Source: Cryptomeria japonica
Taxonomy: Eukaryota; Streptophyta; Pinopsida; Cupressales; Cupressaceae
Reading direction: 5' to 3'
NCBI RefSeq assembly: GCF_030272615.1
Contig: NC_081405.1
Coordinates: 605,970,677 to 606,034,676, forward strand
DNA: 64,000 nucleotides
Below the pieces are notes generated by a model that saw nothing but the letters and a program-made list of their open reading frames with translations, ran no database searches and was not told where the DNA came from. Numbering within the stretch: the stretch's first letter is position 1; every line of letters starts with the position of its first letter. This document shows, piece by piece, positions 35,294 to 46,198 of the stretch. The translations under genes and the position numbers were made by a program.

Positions 35294-35389
35294 ATATCAA
35301 TAATATTTATAAATATTCTTATATGGTAAACTTTTAGATTACAATCTCTATAGCACATAGTGTGTAGGATGATTGATTGATATACCATA

Positions 35390-35655
35390 ATCCTTGAGAC
35401 TAAATGTAATATCAACTAAAATCTTAAATCACCCTCTCTCTTTACATTGTTACTTAGCTAATTCAAATAAATTGGTATGTCCCTAATACTAAATGGGATG
35501 GTAGCTAAAATATTAAAGTAACCTATCTTTACATGCAACTATTTGACCAATTTAGATGAATCAAAATATGACCCCAAAATTAAAGATGATTATAGTTAAA
35601 ATTTTAAATCATCACATCTCAACATGCAATTATTTGATTTGGATGACATAGTAGA
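35390..35655. repeat. three diverged copies of an approximately 90-bp unit
   Basis: The copies share the order (A)CTAAATG - TAGCTAAAAT.TTAAA - TCACATCTC..TACATGCAA - TATTTGA - AATTTAGATGA. They start near 35396, 35488 and 35578. The third is truncated. Confidence 0.5.
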
Positions 35656-36272
35656 GGCCCACAAATCCAACTTATATTTATTAATTTCCCAAATGACTAA
35701 CTTTAATAATGATAACAAAAAATTTGATAACAAAAAATGCATTTAAAAACTTGGTACTCTTGTGTCTAGTGTGTCTTGCCACTTTTTCTCCATTGACTCC
35801 CATTGAAGAATCCCAACAACCTTCTATTTCGATCAAATACCCTACTTTTCCTTCACCTATAGATAGGGAATCCCGATGCTTCTCTTTGTTATAAGGCTTC
35901 AATGATAATATTTCATGGATATTGTTAGAAGGAAAAAAAAAGTTCTACCTATATCCATCTCTCAATCTCATATTAGAGTAAAGGGTATGAAGTTGAATAG
36001 AGTTGGGTTTAGCATAATTCAAGTGAGGTCCTTGCAATTCATGCTATTTCTTTTTTGGTAATATTATATATGAGAGTCTAGTTGCAGTTGTATCTCATAT
36101 TATTTTGCCTTGTTAGATTCTTTGATCTATCCTATAACTCATGGTACTTGTTCTATCTATCATTTAATTGTTCTTTATACAAGAATTCAAAACCTTTCAA
36201 TCCTACATCTAGTAATATAAATAAACAAATACATTTAAAACATTATTTCAATCATTTAATTTAACATGCTAC

Positions 36273-36480
36273 AACAAATACAAACTCTCAAAAATTACAA
36301 AAAAAAATTCCTTATAAATAAAACACATTTGAAAAATCAAATGATTCGTCGGTAGTGGGTGTACTATCGTTCATATAACAAATACAAACTCTCAAAAATT
36401 ACAAAACAATTCCTTATAAATAAAACACATTTATTTGAAAAATCAAATGATTCGTCGGTAGTGGGTGCACTATCGTTCCA
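36273..36480. repeat. 104-bp direct tandem duplication
   Basis: Two copies start at 36273 and 36377 and share AACAAATACAAACTCTCAAA at the left and ATTCGTCGGTAGTGGGTG at the right. They differ by short indels (an A-run and a 4-bp TTTA insertion) and few substitutions. No coding role is seen. Confidence 0.8.
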
Positions 36481-37489
36481 AAAATATGTTCCCCGACAGT
36501 TAAATAATTTTATGACAATAGCCACCCACAAAAACTATCCATTGTCCCCTTATTTTCAAAAGCAAATCATTTATGTTTTCATCATGCATGCAACAATGCA
36601 AAAATATATTAAAAAGGTATGAATAATCAACATAATCAATCTGTCCTGGATTGAAACTTTCACGTTTTCAAATGCATAATGTCTCGGTTCATCACCTCTT
36701 CCATTACTGAATTATATACTAACACGCAACTCCAAACTTCTAGACTTGTACATGGAATGTATAGAATAACATTTGCCAATATGGCATGAATCTTAACAGG
36801 ATTCCAAACTGTTACTCAATGTGAATGATCTCATCCCAATTTATAAGAATATTCAAGTATACCCATTGAGCTTTCTAACACACTCTACAAGTTTACTCAT
36901 TATTTATGTCAGTTACAACATCTTTATAGGTGTTAAACAGATCAGAAGCTGGGAGAGATCTGCCTAGGTATGGTTCAGTCTTTAACCATCTATCAACACA
37001 AGATCAAGATGGAATTAGATTTAAAACTAATATGTAAATGAAGAACATACTTAAGTCACCAAATTTCAGGTGAAAATGGTCAAGAAAAGGATTCTTTCCT
37101 CTAAGAAAGGTTCGAAGGTTCGAAAGTAAACAACCCATATACACAGTGACCAAACCATGCAGATACATTTTATTAGAAATTTAGTGGGCAACCAAATATA
37201 GATCAGTCCTCTTTTCTGAAATAGAGAAGTAAAATGGGTTTGATAATGTCAAACGATCTTTTGATCAAAGTATCATTGCTAGTTTAGGTATATTTCTCAC
37301 CTTTCTTAACTACCCAGTGTCATATGAGCAGCGTTCCAACTAAATTAGCAAGAAAACTGTTGTGTATACACTCACTCCCACAAACGACTACCGTGTGGAT
37401 GATAATTTAGTCCAACACTAATTATCACACATTTCAACAGTTTGTTTCAACATGTGAGATAATTCTAAAGTTAATCGTCTTTTATCTTT

Positions 37490-37910
37490 AATATGCCATC
37501 CATCCCTTCAATCAAAAATCCATTTGGTTAGGTAGTCTATGACTCCATTCCACTCTTGAGGAATATGAGTAAATGTAACAGATTCCAAAGAACGAGACAA
37601 CCATAAAATCTGTCTAACAACCTAGACTAAGTGCTAATTAACATCATCAAATTGCTGCTCATTCGGTAGAGTCACCACTACTAATGAATCAGATTCACAA
37701 ATAATCCTGTTCCAGCCAAGAACACAACCTCTCTCAATAGCATACTAAATGACTCTACTGAACAAGACCAGAGCTATCACGCCCTACACTACCAATATTA
37801 TCATGACCGAGGTTCCCCCAAGAAGAGATCAGTATTTATCTTCAAAACTCCATGAAGAGGAGGGTGCCATCGACCCAACGGATTAATCTTCTGCCTGCCC
37901 CTATTCCTCT
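37490..37910 (-). pseudogene. RNase H-like domain fragment (plant LINE / RVT_3 type)
   Basis: In mixed minus-strand frames the motifs read in order: 'WHPPLHGVLKINTD' (about 37870-37830), 'RIICESDSLVVVTL' (about 37710-37670), 'VRQILWLSRSLESVTFTHIP' and 'EWNGVIDYLTKW' (about 37550). This matches the type 1 RNase H domain of plant non-LTR elements and 'ribonuclease H protein' genes: TDG(S), SDS and the C-terminal Asp. Frameshifts and stops make it a relic. No reverse transcriptase is visible beside it. Confidence 0.6.
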
Positions 37911-39334
37911 GAGCCTGCCTGAGCCCATTCCAAGAGAAGGGTCAACTTGCTGAACCAGAAAATTGAGTCGATTGTAAATATCAACATCGCCAAGATCCAC
38001 ATTTCCAGCAAGATCACAGTTTGCCAAGACAGTCACATATGAAGAGTGTGAACAATTATCCCTTACAAATAGTGAACAACCATCCTAACATCTTGAAAGA
38101 TGCTGATTTCTTTCCAATCAAATATGCAAAATAATGAACGTGGGTTCAAGGACCGAAGCAACCTAAAGAAAAGAAGTTTATACTGGAAGCTTACCCCAAT
38201 GATTCCAAAAAGAAGTCTTAACTGAAGGCTTACCCAATGATCCCGAAACTCAGCTAAAAACTCGCCACCAAAGATGCCAAATTGTCCTAGAAAAAAATTC
38301 AGTAATATGTACAGATTTTAATGTAATGACAAATGCATACATGTAAAACAAACATTTCTTAGACTATGTGTAGCATTTCCTTTCAATAACACTATCTGTT
38401 GGATTGTTATGGACAGTGCCTATATTCCATAATAGCTAGGAATGGTTCTGCAATATACTGAAGTTTCCCCATTTCGATTCATAACAATCTGTATTCACAA
38501 TCAGGATAAAAGGAAACAAAGATCCCACGTCCGAATTTATACGAAGACATAGGAATAAGATTTGGGTAGGTGCCCCTATCTCCAGGTTGTGACCTCTGCC
38601 TCTGTTTTAATGCTTCCCAAAAATCTTATGTATAAATCTGATTGGCATTCCATCCTATTGGATCCTTCCATCCAAAGAAAGATAGATATACATCCTAAAG
38701 CGATTGCTTCACAATTGCAAATCAATACATAGGAGTTATTCGTTCCTTCTTACAAGATCGCCACTCTGTAAAGCCACCATGGCTGTTGTGAACGAGTTTC
38801 CCAAAGTAAATAGCATTTCCGAGCACTATCCCCACTCCATATCAAAACTTTTATGATACTACCGCCAACAAATCTACCTATCCCCAATCTTCTTTGAAGG
38901 TGTTAAATAATTGAGCAAATTTAAAATGAATTAAATGTCACAAACAGAGCAGATAGAGCACGCAAAATAAATGATACAGAGATTATGTGGATCATCAATA
39001 TGGTTATACAAAAGTGATTTTAAGGACAATATAATAGAAAAGGCGTGGAATATGAAGGGGTAAAGTCCGTTGGACTTCACATATGTAACAATCTTCCACA
39101 TGAAATCCAAATCATGTTGCAGCTTGAAGATACTGTTGGAATTTAATGTTGTTTGAGCCACCAAGCCTCCATGTAATCTTCACCTGCTTGTTAGGAGTGT
39201 TGCAACAGAAATAGCCTGGAAGATTGTGTTGGGATCTCCATCTCAACAACTCTTGACGTGAACAGCAGAGACTGCAGAGAAATTAATAGGGTAGTTGAGC
39301 GTTTGAATTTTGACTTGGGGGGGGAATTTTGAAG
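37911..39334. other. unassigned sequence left of copia 3
   Basis: Only short frames occur and no retroelement motif is recognised. The composition is less AT-rich than at 8-18 kb, so a decayed gene or intron is possible, but I cannot support a call. Confidence 0.35.
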
Positions 39335-39339
39335 TAGAC

Positions 39340-40257
39340 TTTGAATTTTATACTTTCAGATTAATGGAAGACTGAGAAATCAGAATTTAACTATTAAATT
39401 AGATTGTTTGCAGTTAGAATTAATGATTTTCAGACTTAGGAACAAACATAGAAGATAAGCAAAATGAAACAAGTCATCATTACCCTCGGAAAACCTCCTA
39501 GGGGGAAAAACCCAGCCAGAAAAGATCCTCATATCTGATTATGGATTATATTCAATATTCCGATTACAATACTTATCTCTTAGGTAGCTTGATGAAAACA
39601 CCTAGGGCAAACAACACTTCTTTGTTGTTCAAATCAATGGAAATGTTATCTTCAGATTTGCATCTTGATGACCTAGCTCTACAACACTTTTCACAACATA
39701 AATGACAGGTATACACAACAGATGAAGTTCTTCTTCTTTAGCAGATGGATGGATGAGGGGCACCTTCATATGACAGAAGTATTACGCCTTCAAACAACAG
39801 ACAAACTTTGCATCATTTGGATGGAATTCGCCTTCAAGGTGCGGATGTATTAGCACAGAATTAACTTGCATCAGATAGATGAATTCGCCTACTTCTCCAA
39901 TCAGATTTCACACTAGATTGCGGAGCTAATGCGCTTGAGGGTTGAACAAAATGAATATTATGTTTGATGCTTGCCAAAAGTACTTTACTTATATGATGCT
40001 TGACCTTTATTAAGTCGGCTTGGTTTAATTTACACTTTGCACCATTTTATGTTTTATTTCATCTAATGTGTGGCGTGTTCTTTTATAGGGTCAACCCTAT
40101 TTGAAGGGAACACACAATATTTTAAGTGTGGCGTGAGAAAGGGCCTAGCCCTAAAGGGTACACGTTACCCTTTGAAGTGAGAAAAGAGCCCAACCCTTAA
40201 GCGGATTCCAATGTTGCCATTGGGAATTGGAATCCTCCTCCCTAGTTATAAACAACA
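39340..40257 (-). repeat. 3' LTR of copia 3
   Basis: On the plus strand it begins TTTGAATTTTATAC (one base missing from the TGTTGAA of its partner) and ends AACAACA. The minus strand has a TATA box, CCTATAAAAG, at about 40080-40089. The polypurine tract CTAAGAGGGAG-type sequence abuts at 40258-40275. Confidence 0.92.
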
Positions 40258-40303
40258 CTCCCTCTTAACTAGGGAGGAAGCAATTACATAATCAAAATAT
40301 CTT

Positions 40304-40566
40304 AATCTTCCATCTTGCACACAAGCAAGAAATGTATTACATAATCAGAATGTTGTAGCCTTCCATCTTGCACACAAACATAGATTGGAACTACATAGCA
40401 TAATCTTCCATCTCGCACACAAGCATAGAATGGATCCACCTTACATTGCCCGCAGAGGGTGGAGACGATCTTTTCTACCATCTTACATTGCCCACAGAGG
40501 ATGGTAACATTTATTCTTCTCCCTGAGAAGATTACAATACCACCTTGCATTGCCCGCAGAGGGTGG
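40304..40566 (-). repeat. two three-copy tandem repeats in copia 3 3' untranslated region
   Basis: Repeat 1 is three copies (about 40307, 40359, 40404) of TTCCATCTTGCACACAAGCA plus about 28 bp. Repeat 2 is three copies (about 40437, 40477, 40539) of CACCTTACATTGCCCGCAGA followed by GGGTGG. Each repeat-2 unit has complementary CCACC/GGTGG ends. They lie between the RNase H stop and the 3' LTR. Confidence 0.85.
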
Positions 40567-40650
40567 TTGATACAACACAATGTATCACTGAGGTTGAGAC
40601 TCCCTCTCAATCAAAGTTTCATTTTCCACAATACCAAGTTTGTCTTTGAA

Positions 40651-41935
40651 TTACACAAACTTCACTTTGGACAAAGGCTTGGTAAGAATATTTGCAATCA
40701 GATCATTAGTACTAACACACTTCAGCTGAATAGCGCCTCTTTGCACCATATCTCGAATGAAGTGATAATGAGTCTCCACATGTTTTGACCTATCATGAAA
40801 CATTGGATTGACAAACATCTTTATACAACTCTGATTATCACAATGAATAACTGTAGGTTCCCAAGGTTGTCCAAACAACTCAGCAAGAAGCTTACGAAGC
40901 CACACTGCTTCTCTAGAAGCAACACTTGCTGCAATGTACTCAGCTTCAGTAGTACTCAGTGCTACTGAGGACTTTTTTCTGCAAGCACAAGAGATCACGA
41001 CGGATCCTAAGTTGAAACAAATGCCTAAAGTGCTTTTCCTATCCTTGACACTTCCTGCCCAATCTACATTTGAGTAACATTCTAGGGTTATTGGAGTGTT
41101 AACTGGATACTTTAGCCCATAACCAGCTGTGCCTCGTAAGTATCTCAGGATGTGCTTGGTTACAACAATATGAACATGTTTAGGCAAGCTCATGAACTGG
41201 CTGAGAGCATTCACTGCATAGCATATATCTGGTATAGTGTTAACTAGATACATCAAGGATCCAATCAACTGCCTGTACTCAGACGGATCTACAAAATCAG
41301 AGTTAGCTATAGAAACACTCAACTTCTTTAAAGTTAGATTCCATAGGAGTAGACATAGGTTTACAATCCATCATTCTAAATCTTTTCAGAATATTAATAG
41401 TATACTTTCCTTGACTTAGAAAAATTTCGTTAGATCTTTGCCATACTTCTAGACCGAGAAAATAATGCATTAGACCTAAATCCTTCATTTCAAATTTTGA
41501 AGCTAATTCTTTCTTACATCTAATAATAAGCTCATCTTTGCCAGTAAGAAATAAATCATTCACATATAGAACGAGAATTAGCATCTCATCATTAGATACT
41601 TTGAAGTAAATGTTATTATCAACATAATTCTTATAAAACCCTAAACTTAACAAGTATTTATCAATTCTTTCATACCAAGCTCGAGGGGCTTGTTTGAGGC
41701 CATAGAGAGCTTTCTTCAATCTGCACACATGAGTATCTCTTTCATGAATCTCATAACCCTGAGGTTGTTCAATATAGACTTCTTCCTCAATAACACCGTT
41801 AAGGAAAGCAGTCTTAACATCCATTTGATGCAGCTTCCAACCTTTACCTGCAGCAATAGCCATTATAGTTCTAATAGAAGTATATCTAGCAACAAGAGCA
41901 AATGTTTCTTCATAATCTATGCCTTCTTTTGAGAA
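40651..41935 (-). pseudogene. copia 3 reverse transcriptase and RNase H
   Basis: RT reads 'WKLHQMDVKTAFLNGVIEEE', 'KKALYGLKQAPRAWYERIDK' and the active-site box 'LYVNDLFLTG' (about 41565-41595). The first Asp of YVDD is Asn, so polymerase activity would be lost. After a frameshift near 41310, RNase H shows 'YSNVDWAGSVKDRKST' (first catalytic Asp also Asn), 'STTEAEYIAAS', 'IHCDNQSCIKM' and 'LIANILTKPLSKVKF'. Both Asp-to-Asn changes are G-to-A on the coding strand, consistent with cytosine deamination. The overall frame is well kept. Confidence 0.93.
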
Positions 41936-42077
41936 AAACCACGAGCTACAAATATAGCTTTATATTTTTCAATACTACCTCAACATTATGTTTAATTTTA
42001 AATAACTATTTAGAGGAAACAACAGATTTACCTTTGGGTCTAGGCACTATGTCCCAAACATCATTCTTGATGATTGA

Positions 42078-42566
42078 CTAATATTCTTCATCCATAGCTA
42101 GCTTCCAGGCATGATGGTTCAAGGCTTCTTCAACATTGCATGGCTCAAACTCAATGAGATTGCTCATCAATGCAACATAGTTGGAGAATACTTGAGGTCT
42201 CTTGCTTTCTCTGAAGGTGCCACTGGGAGCTGCAAATCTTTCAGCTTCTTGAATGTTGTTTCTCACCCAAAGTGGCCTCTTTTTGCTAACAACAATGTCA
42301 CTAGGTATACCAGTGGGATCCATGGGCTCAGGTGGATCATTATGCTCTTCTTGAGGTGGAGGCTCAATAGGCTCCCTCTGAATCTCAAGGTTAGTATCAA
42401 CATTCATATCTTGATTATCATTGATTTCATCAACAAAGGGAGAACCTTTTGATTTCTTAAAAGCAATATCTTCTTCAAAGGTAACATCCCTACTTACCTC
42501 AACATACCTTTGACCTGGAATATAGATCCTGAAGGCTTTAGAGGATTCACTGCATCCAACTAGCAT
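42078..42566 (-). pseudogene. copia 3 integrase C-terminus to RT hinge
   Basis: The minus strand reads 'VGCSESSKAFRIYIPGQRYV', the end of the copia integrase region. An acidic, Pro-rich hinge follows, then 'EEALNHHAWKLAMDEEY', the start of RT. Stops or frameshifts near 42597 and 42077 separate it from integrase and RT. Confidence 0.82.
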
Positions 42567-42596
42567 TCCTTTCTTTCTGGAAGGCTCCAGCTTGGT

Positions 42597-43232
42597 TCAC
42601 TTTTCTTTGGGCACATGAACATATATAAGTCTTCCAAAAATTCTTAAGTGGTTGATGTCAGGTTTGGATCCTGTGAAGGCTTCTTCAAGAGTCATATTCT
42701 TTAGAATGCGGTGGGGACATCTATTTTGAATATATACTATTGTTCTAGAAGCCTCAGCCCATAGAAATGTCTGCAAATCTTGGTCATGAATCATAGCCTT
42801 TGCAGCCTCAACAATAGTTCTATTCTTTCTTTCAGCAACACCATTTTGCTGGGGATTGTAGGGAACACAAAACTCCCTTTTAATTCCTGTCTCAACACAA
42901 AAGTCATGAAAACTGCCAGAGGTATACTCACCTCCATTGTCAGATCTTAAGCATTTAATTCTTTTACCAGAAATATTTTCAACCAATGCCTTAAACTCTT
43001 TAAATCTACTTAAGACTTCATCAGATTCTTTAGATTTTAAGAAATGGATCCAAGTTTTCCTCGAGAAATCATCTATAAATATTACATAATAAAGAAATCC
43101 ACTAGGAGACGCTATAGACATAGGGCCACATAAATCAGAATGAACAAGTTCTAGTTTTTCTTTAGCTCTACTTTCACTTTTATGAAAAGGACTTTTAACA
43201 TTTTTACCCATAGCACAACCTTTACATGAATC
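42597..43232 (-). pseudogene. copia 3 integrase core
   Basis: The catalytic triad is intact: Asp in 'VHSDLCGPMS', Asp in 'CLRSDNGGEYTS', Glu in 'QQNGVAERKNRTIVEAAK'. 'CKGCAMGKNVKSPF' at the very start is the last zinc-ligand pair of the GAG-pre-integrase domain. The frame ends abruptly at 43232, where the nested gypsy LTR begins. It continues at 51099 after one copy of the GAATC duplication is discounted. The core itself has no stop over 210 codons. Confidence 0.92.
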
Positions 43233-44495
43233 TGTAAAGCAGAAAAATCGAACCCTAGTTATTCTCCCCTCCCCAACTCCAAGGAGAGAGAAGGGAGAGT
43301 CACTAGGGTTGATGGTTTTCACTTAGGGGAGACTTTACATTCAAAAGAGGGGTTGAAACCCACAAGATCCAATCCCACGCAAGGCAAGATTGGATTCTAA
43401 ATGAGTTTCAAGGGTTAAGACATCAAGGATACCCTCTTTTGTAAAGAAATGTGGAAAGAATGATTGAACTAGGAATGCATGTAGAAGTAAGAAAGATTCG
43501 CTTTTAAACAAAGATAGGGATATGGGATGAAGCTGCGAACCTGGAATTAGCAGTAAAATGTCGAGACGGTGCTGTTCTGCAAATTTGAGCGAAAGTTGAC
43601 GGGACGATGGCGCCCGGCGTGCACACGGTCCTCCGAAAAATCCGCGAAACGAAGGGGGATCTGTTCGTCTCTGCACAAGGATTCCAGATCTTCAATTACA
43701 GCCGCGTACCTGCAACGTACACACAGAAAAGAGAGGATGATTGGGGGGTTAGGGATGAGGGGTTTGCCTTTAGGTCAAACCCTGATTTTGGAATTAACCA
43801 AGAAATGAGAATGCTGTAAATGTAAATGTTTGTAATGTAAACAAGTACTGATACCTTGTTATAAGAATGTTTGTATTCTTACATGCGAAGGTGTAATGTA
43901 TGTAGTATGTTGTATGTTGTATGTGATCTCCTCTTCAATGGTTGAATCCTTGTCTTGAATGCAACACTTAGCCTTGAATGGAGACTTAGAATGCTCAATT
44001 GCTTGAAGGAATGCTTAAATGCTTGAATATTTGAATGTTTGAATATCACTTTCGCCTCTTGCACACATATGTCCTCCTCTCCCTTTTTGAGAGAGGAAAT
44101 GTAGTTTATATACTTGTCAATTAGGGCTGATAGACTGATTTTCCCGACCTTAGGCCGACCAGGAAACAATATTTTCCAATTTGCAAACTTAAAGACCCGA
44201 TGCCCCAAAAGAGACCGGGCCCAAAATAGGGCCAGGGACCAGGGCGCTGGGCGCCATGGTCCTGGGGGACCAGGGCGCTGGGCGCCCTAGTCTTGAAGGA
44301 CCAGGGCGCTGGGTGCCATGGTCCCACCTCCAGGGACAGCAGGGTGCAAGGAGGATTAGGCCAGGGTGCTGAAAAATGCAGTTTTTGATGTCATGAACAA
44401 GTTTCGAGGTCTCCATTCAGGTTCCGTGTTGCATCGCCATCGTGAAGACCCAAATGCAGTTGAAATTGCAAGTGTCGCAATTTTAGGATGCTACA
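43233..44495 (-). repeat. 3' LTR of nested gypsy element
   Basis: Plus-strand ends are TGTAAAGC and GGATGCTACA. On the minus strand the purine tract AAAGTGGGGGCTAAA abuts it at 44496-44510. A TATA-like GTATATAAAC lies at 44104-44113. A GC-rich hairpin array is at 44235-44325 and a copy of the GTGCACACGGTCCTC motif at about 43602-43634. Confidence 0.94.
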
Positions 44496-45241
44496 TTTAG
44501 CCCCCACTTTAGTGGGAGTATAAGCGTACGCTCATACTTCCGATAAAGTACAAGGAAACAACATTGAAAAACTTTCACCACGTCAAGGAGGCAAGATACA
44601 CCAAGCCCCCAGTGGACTAAGGATCTTACGACTTTGATTGACAAAGTAAAAGGGAAGATCATGAGGGAGAACCATGACTGTCAGTAGTAAGGTTCCCTCA
44701 CTATGAGTCATGCAAGAAAGATATCAAAAATTTTCAAGGCAAAGCTAAATTTGTCAAGAAATTTTCAAGTATCTTGAAAAGATATGAACGGGATGTATGC
44801 CCCCCTACGTTAAAGCGATCGCACATGCCTCACCGGGGGCGATTGCTTTAAGGTAGTGATACATATAAGAAATGAGAAAGGAGCATGTTATCACAAGGAT
44901 TTAGCCCCTAAGTGTGAGATAAGCCCAAGGATAATAGACACAAAACACAAAGCACAAGGTGACTTCGCTTTCCTCGGGGTCAGTATGTTGTATGATAATT
45001 CATGTATATCATATGTATGTATGCATAATTGTTCTTCATTCCCCAATCAAGGAAGGTCACCTAGAAGAAGGGAACACATGTGTCTTTTGAGTCAACATGA
45101 GAGAGACCAAGAGATCTCAATGCTTTGCATCGTCCTCAAGTAGACAACACTAAGGACAACAAATAGAAGAATGAGAATAACATATAGAAGAAGTAACAAA
45201 AGAGATCAAGAGAGGAGAAGAGAGTCTGCTATGCTAATGAA
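44496..45241 (-). other. nested gypsy 3' untranslated region
   Basis: I see no gene on either strand. This is where RT and integrase would begin to be expected in an autonomous element, but the next feature is the LTR. Confidence 0.6.
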
Positions 45242-46195
45242 CTACTCTTGCACGTCATCTACCCCCCGATCTTGCTGATCAATATTTCGGGAAGGTAGGA
45301 AACACGCTAGAGGAGGAACATCCAACACAACAGATGGAGCTATCACAAGATCCAAACAAGGGCTATGTTCATGTTCCGAGCCACGTTGTTCTTGTCTAGG
45401 AGCTAGGATAAGTGCTTTAGAAAATTCGTTAGATAAATGGTTATCAACATCAACATATTCATATTCACTATCAGAATGAATAGGAGTAACGTTTTCATCA
45501 TGAATAACATTTTCATCTATATCATCATCAAGATTTATAAAAATAGGATCTTTATCTCGCACAGGATCAAGGCCATCATGCATCTTATGTTTAGGAGATT
45601 TCGGCTCAATCATCGGGTGAGGAGAAAATGGAATAATACTTGCTGAAGGTGTTTTTGGGGATTGCAAAGTTTGAGAAGTAGCTGCTTGAGCTCTAAGACG
45701 ACGCTTTCATTGGTGTTCACGTGTAGAACGATTTCGTCTAGTCTGAGTAGGAAGTTGAGAAGATTGAGGAGGAGGAATGTTCTCATCCTTATCACTTGGG
45801 TGTTTAGGTTGTGGTCTCTTAGGTTGAATAATAGGAGAAGAGGAAGGTCTCTTCTCTCCATAAGAGGAAGGAGGAGGAACTGCTCCATATAAGGGGGGAA
45901 TATTTGGTTTAGGAAGGAGACCAAGCCCCTCATGACGAGGAGGTATAGGTCTACTTTTAGGAAGTTTATTAGATATAGGCATAGTCACATTCATAGGAAT
46001 GGGTTGGGAATCTTCTTGAGGAAAGACATTAGTTTTATCTTTCAAAGGAAGAACTTCCTTCTCAAGAACGATAGGAATGTCAAGTTTGGGTGTTCTAGGT
46101 TCACTTAGAGATAGGATCATATCTTTTTTCCACCCTTGATATGATTTGAAAAGATGATCACTTCGCGGAGGAAGAGATTGGAATTGTTTAGGCCA
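45242..46195 (-). pseudogene. nested gypsy post-protease extension of the Gag-Pro frame
   Basis: This continues the same minus-strand frame after the stop at 46199, with a second stop at 45707. It is Pro/Ser-rich and low in complexity ('RPIPPRHEGLGLLPKPNIPP', 'KRPQPKHPSDKDENIPPPQS'), ending in an acidic tail. The position corresponds to the protease-RT linker of Tat elements, but no G-patch or RT follows. It may be a read-through extension or simply a relic. Confidence 0.65.
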
Positions 46196-46198
46196 AAA

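Noticed and set aside
37490-39334. A complete LINE element
   Set aside because: Only RNase H-like words are seen. No reverse transcriptase, endonuclease or poly(A) end with target duplication could be identified.
43341-43676. A 111-codon minus-strand frame found in both gypsy LTRs (also 49939-50274)
   Set aside because: It is identical in position because the LTRs are recent duplicates of each other. It resembles no protein I know and there is no sign of coding constraint.
43569-43819. Plus-strand frames over the gypsy LTR (and 50187-50417)
   Set aside because: Antisense to the element, in the GC-rich LTR core, and not supported by any motif.
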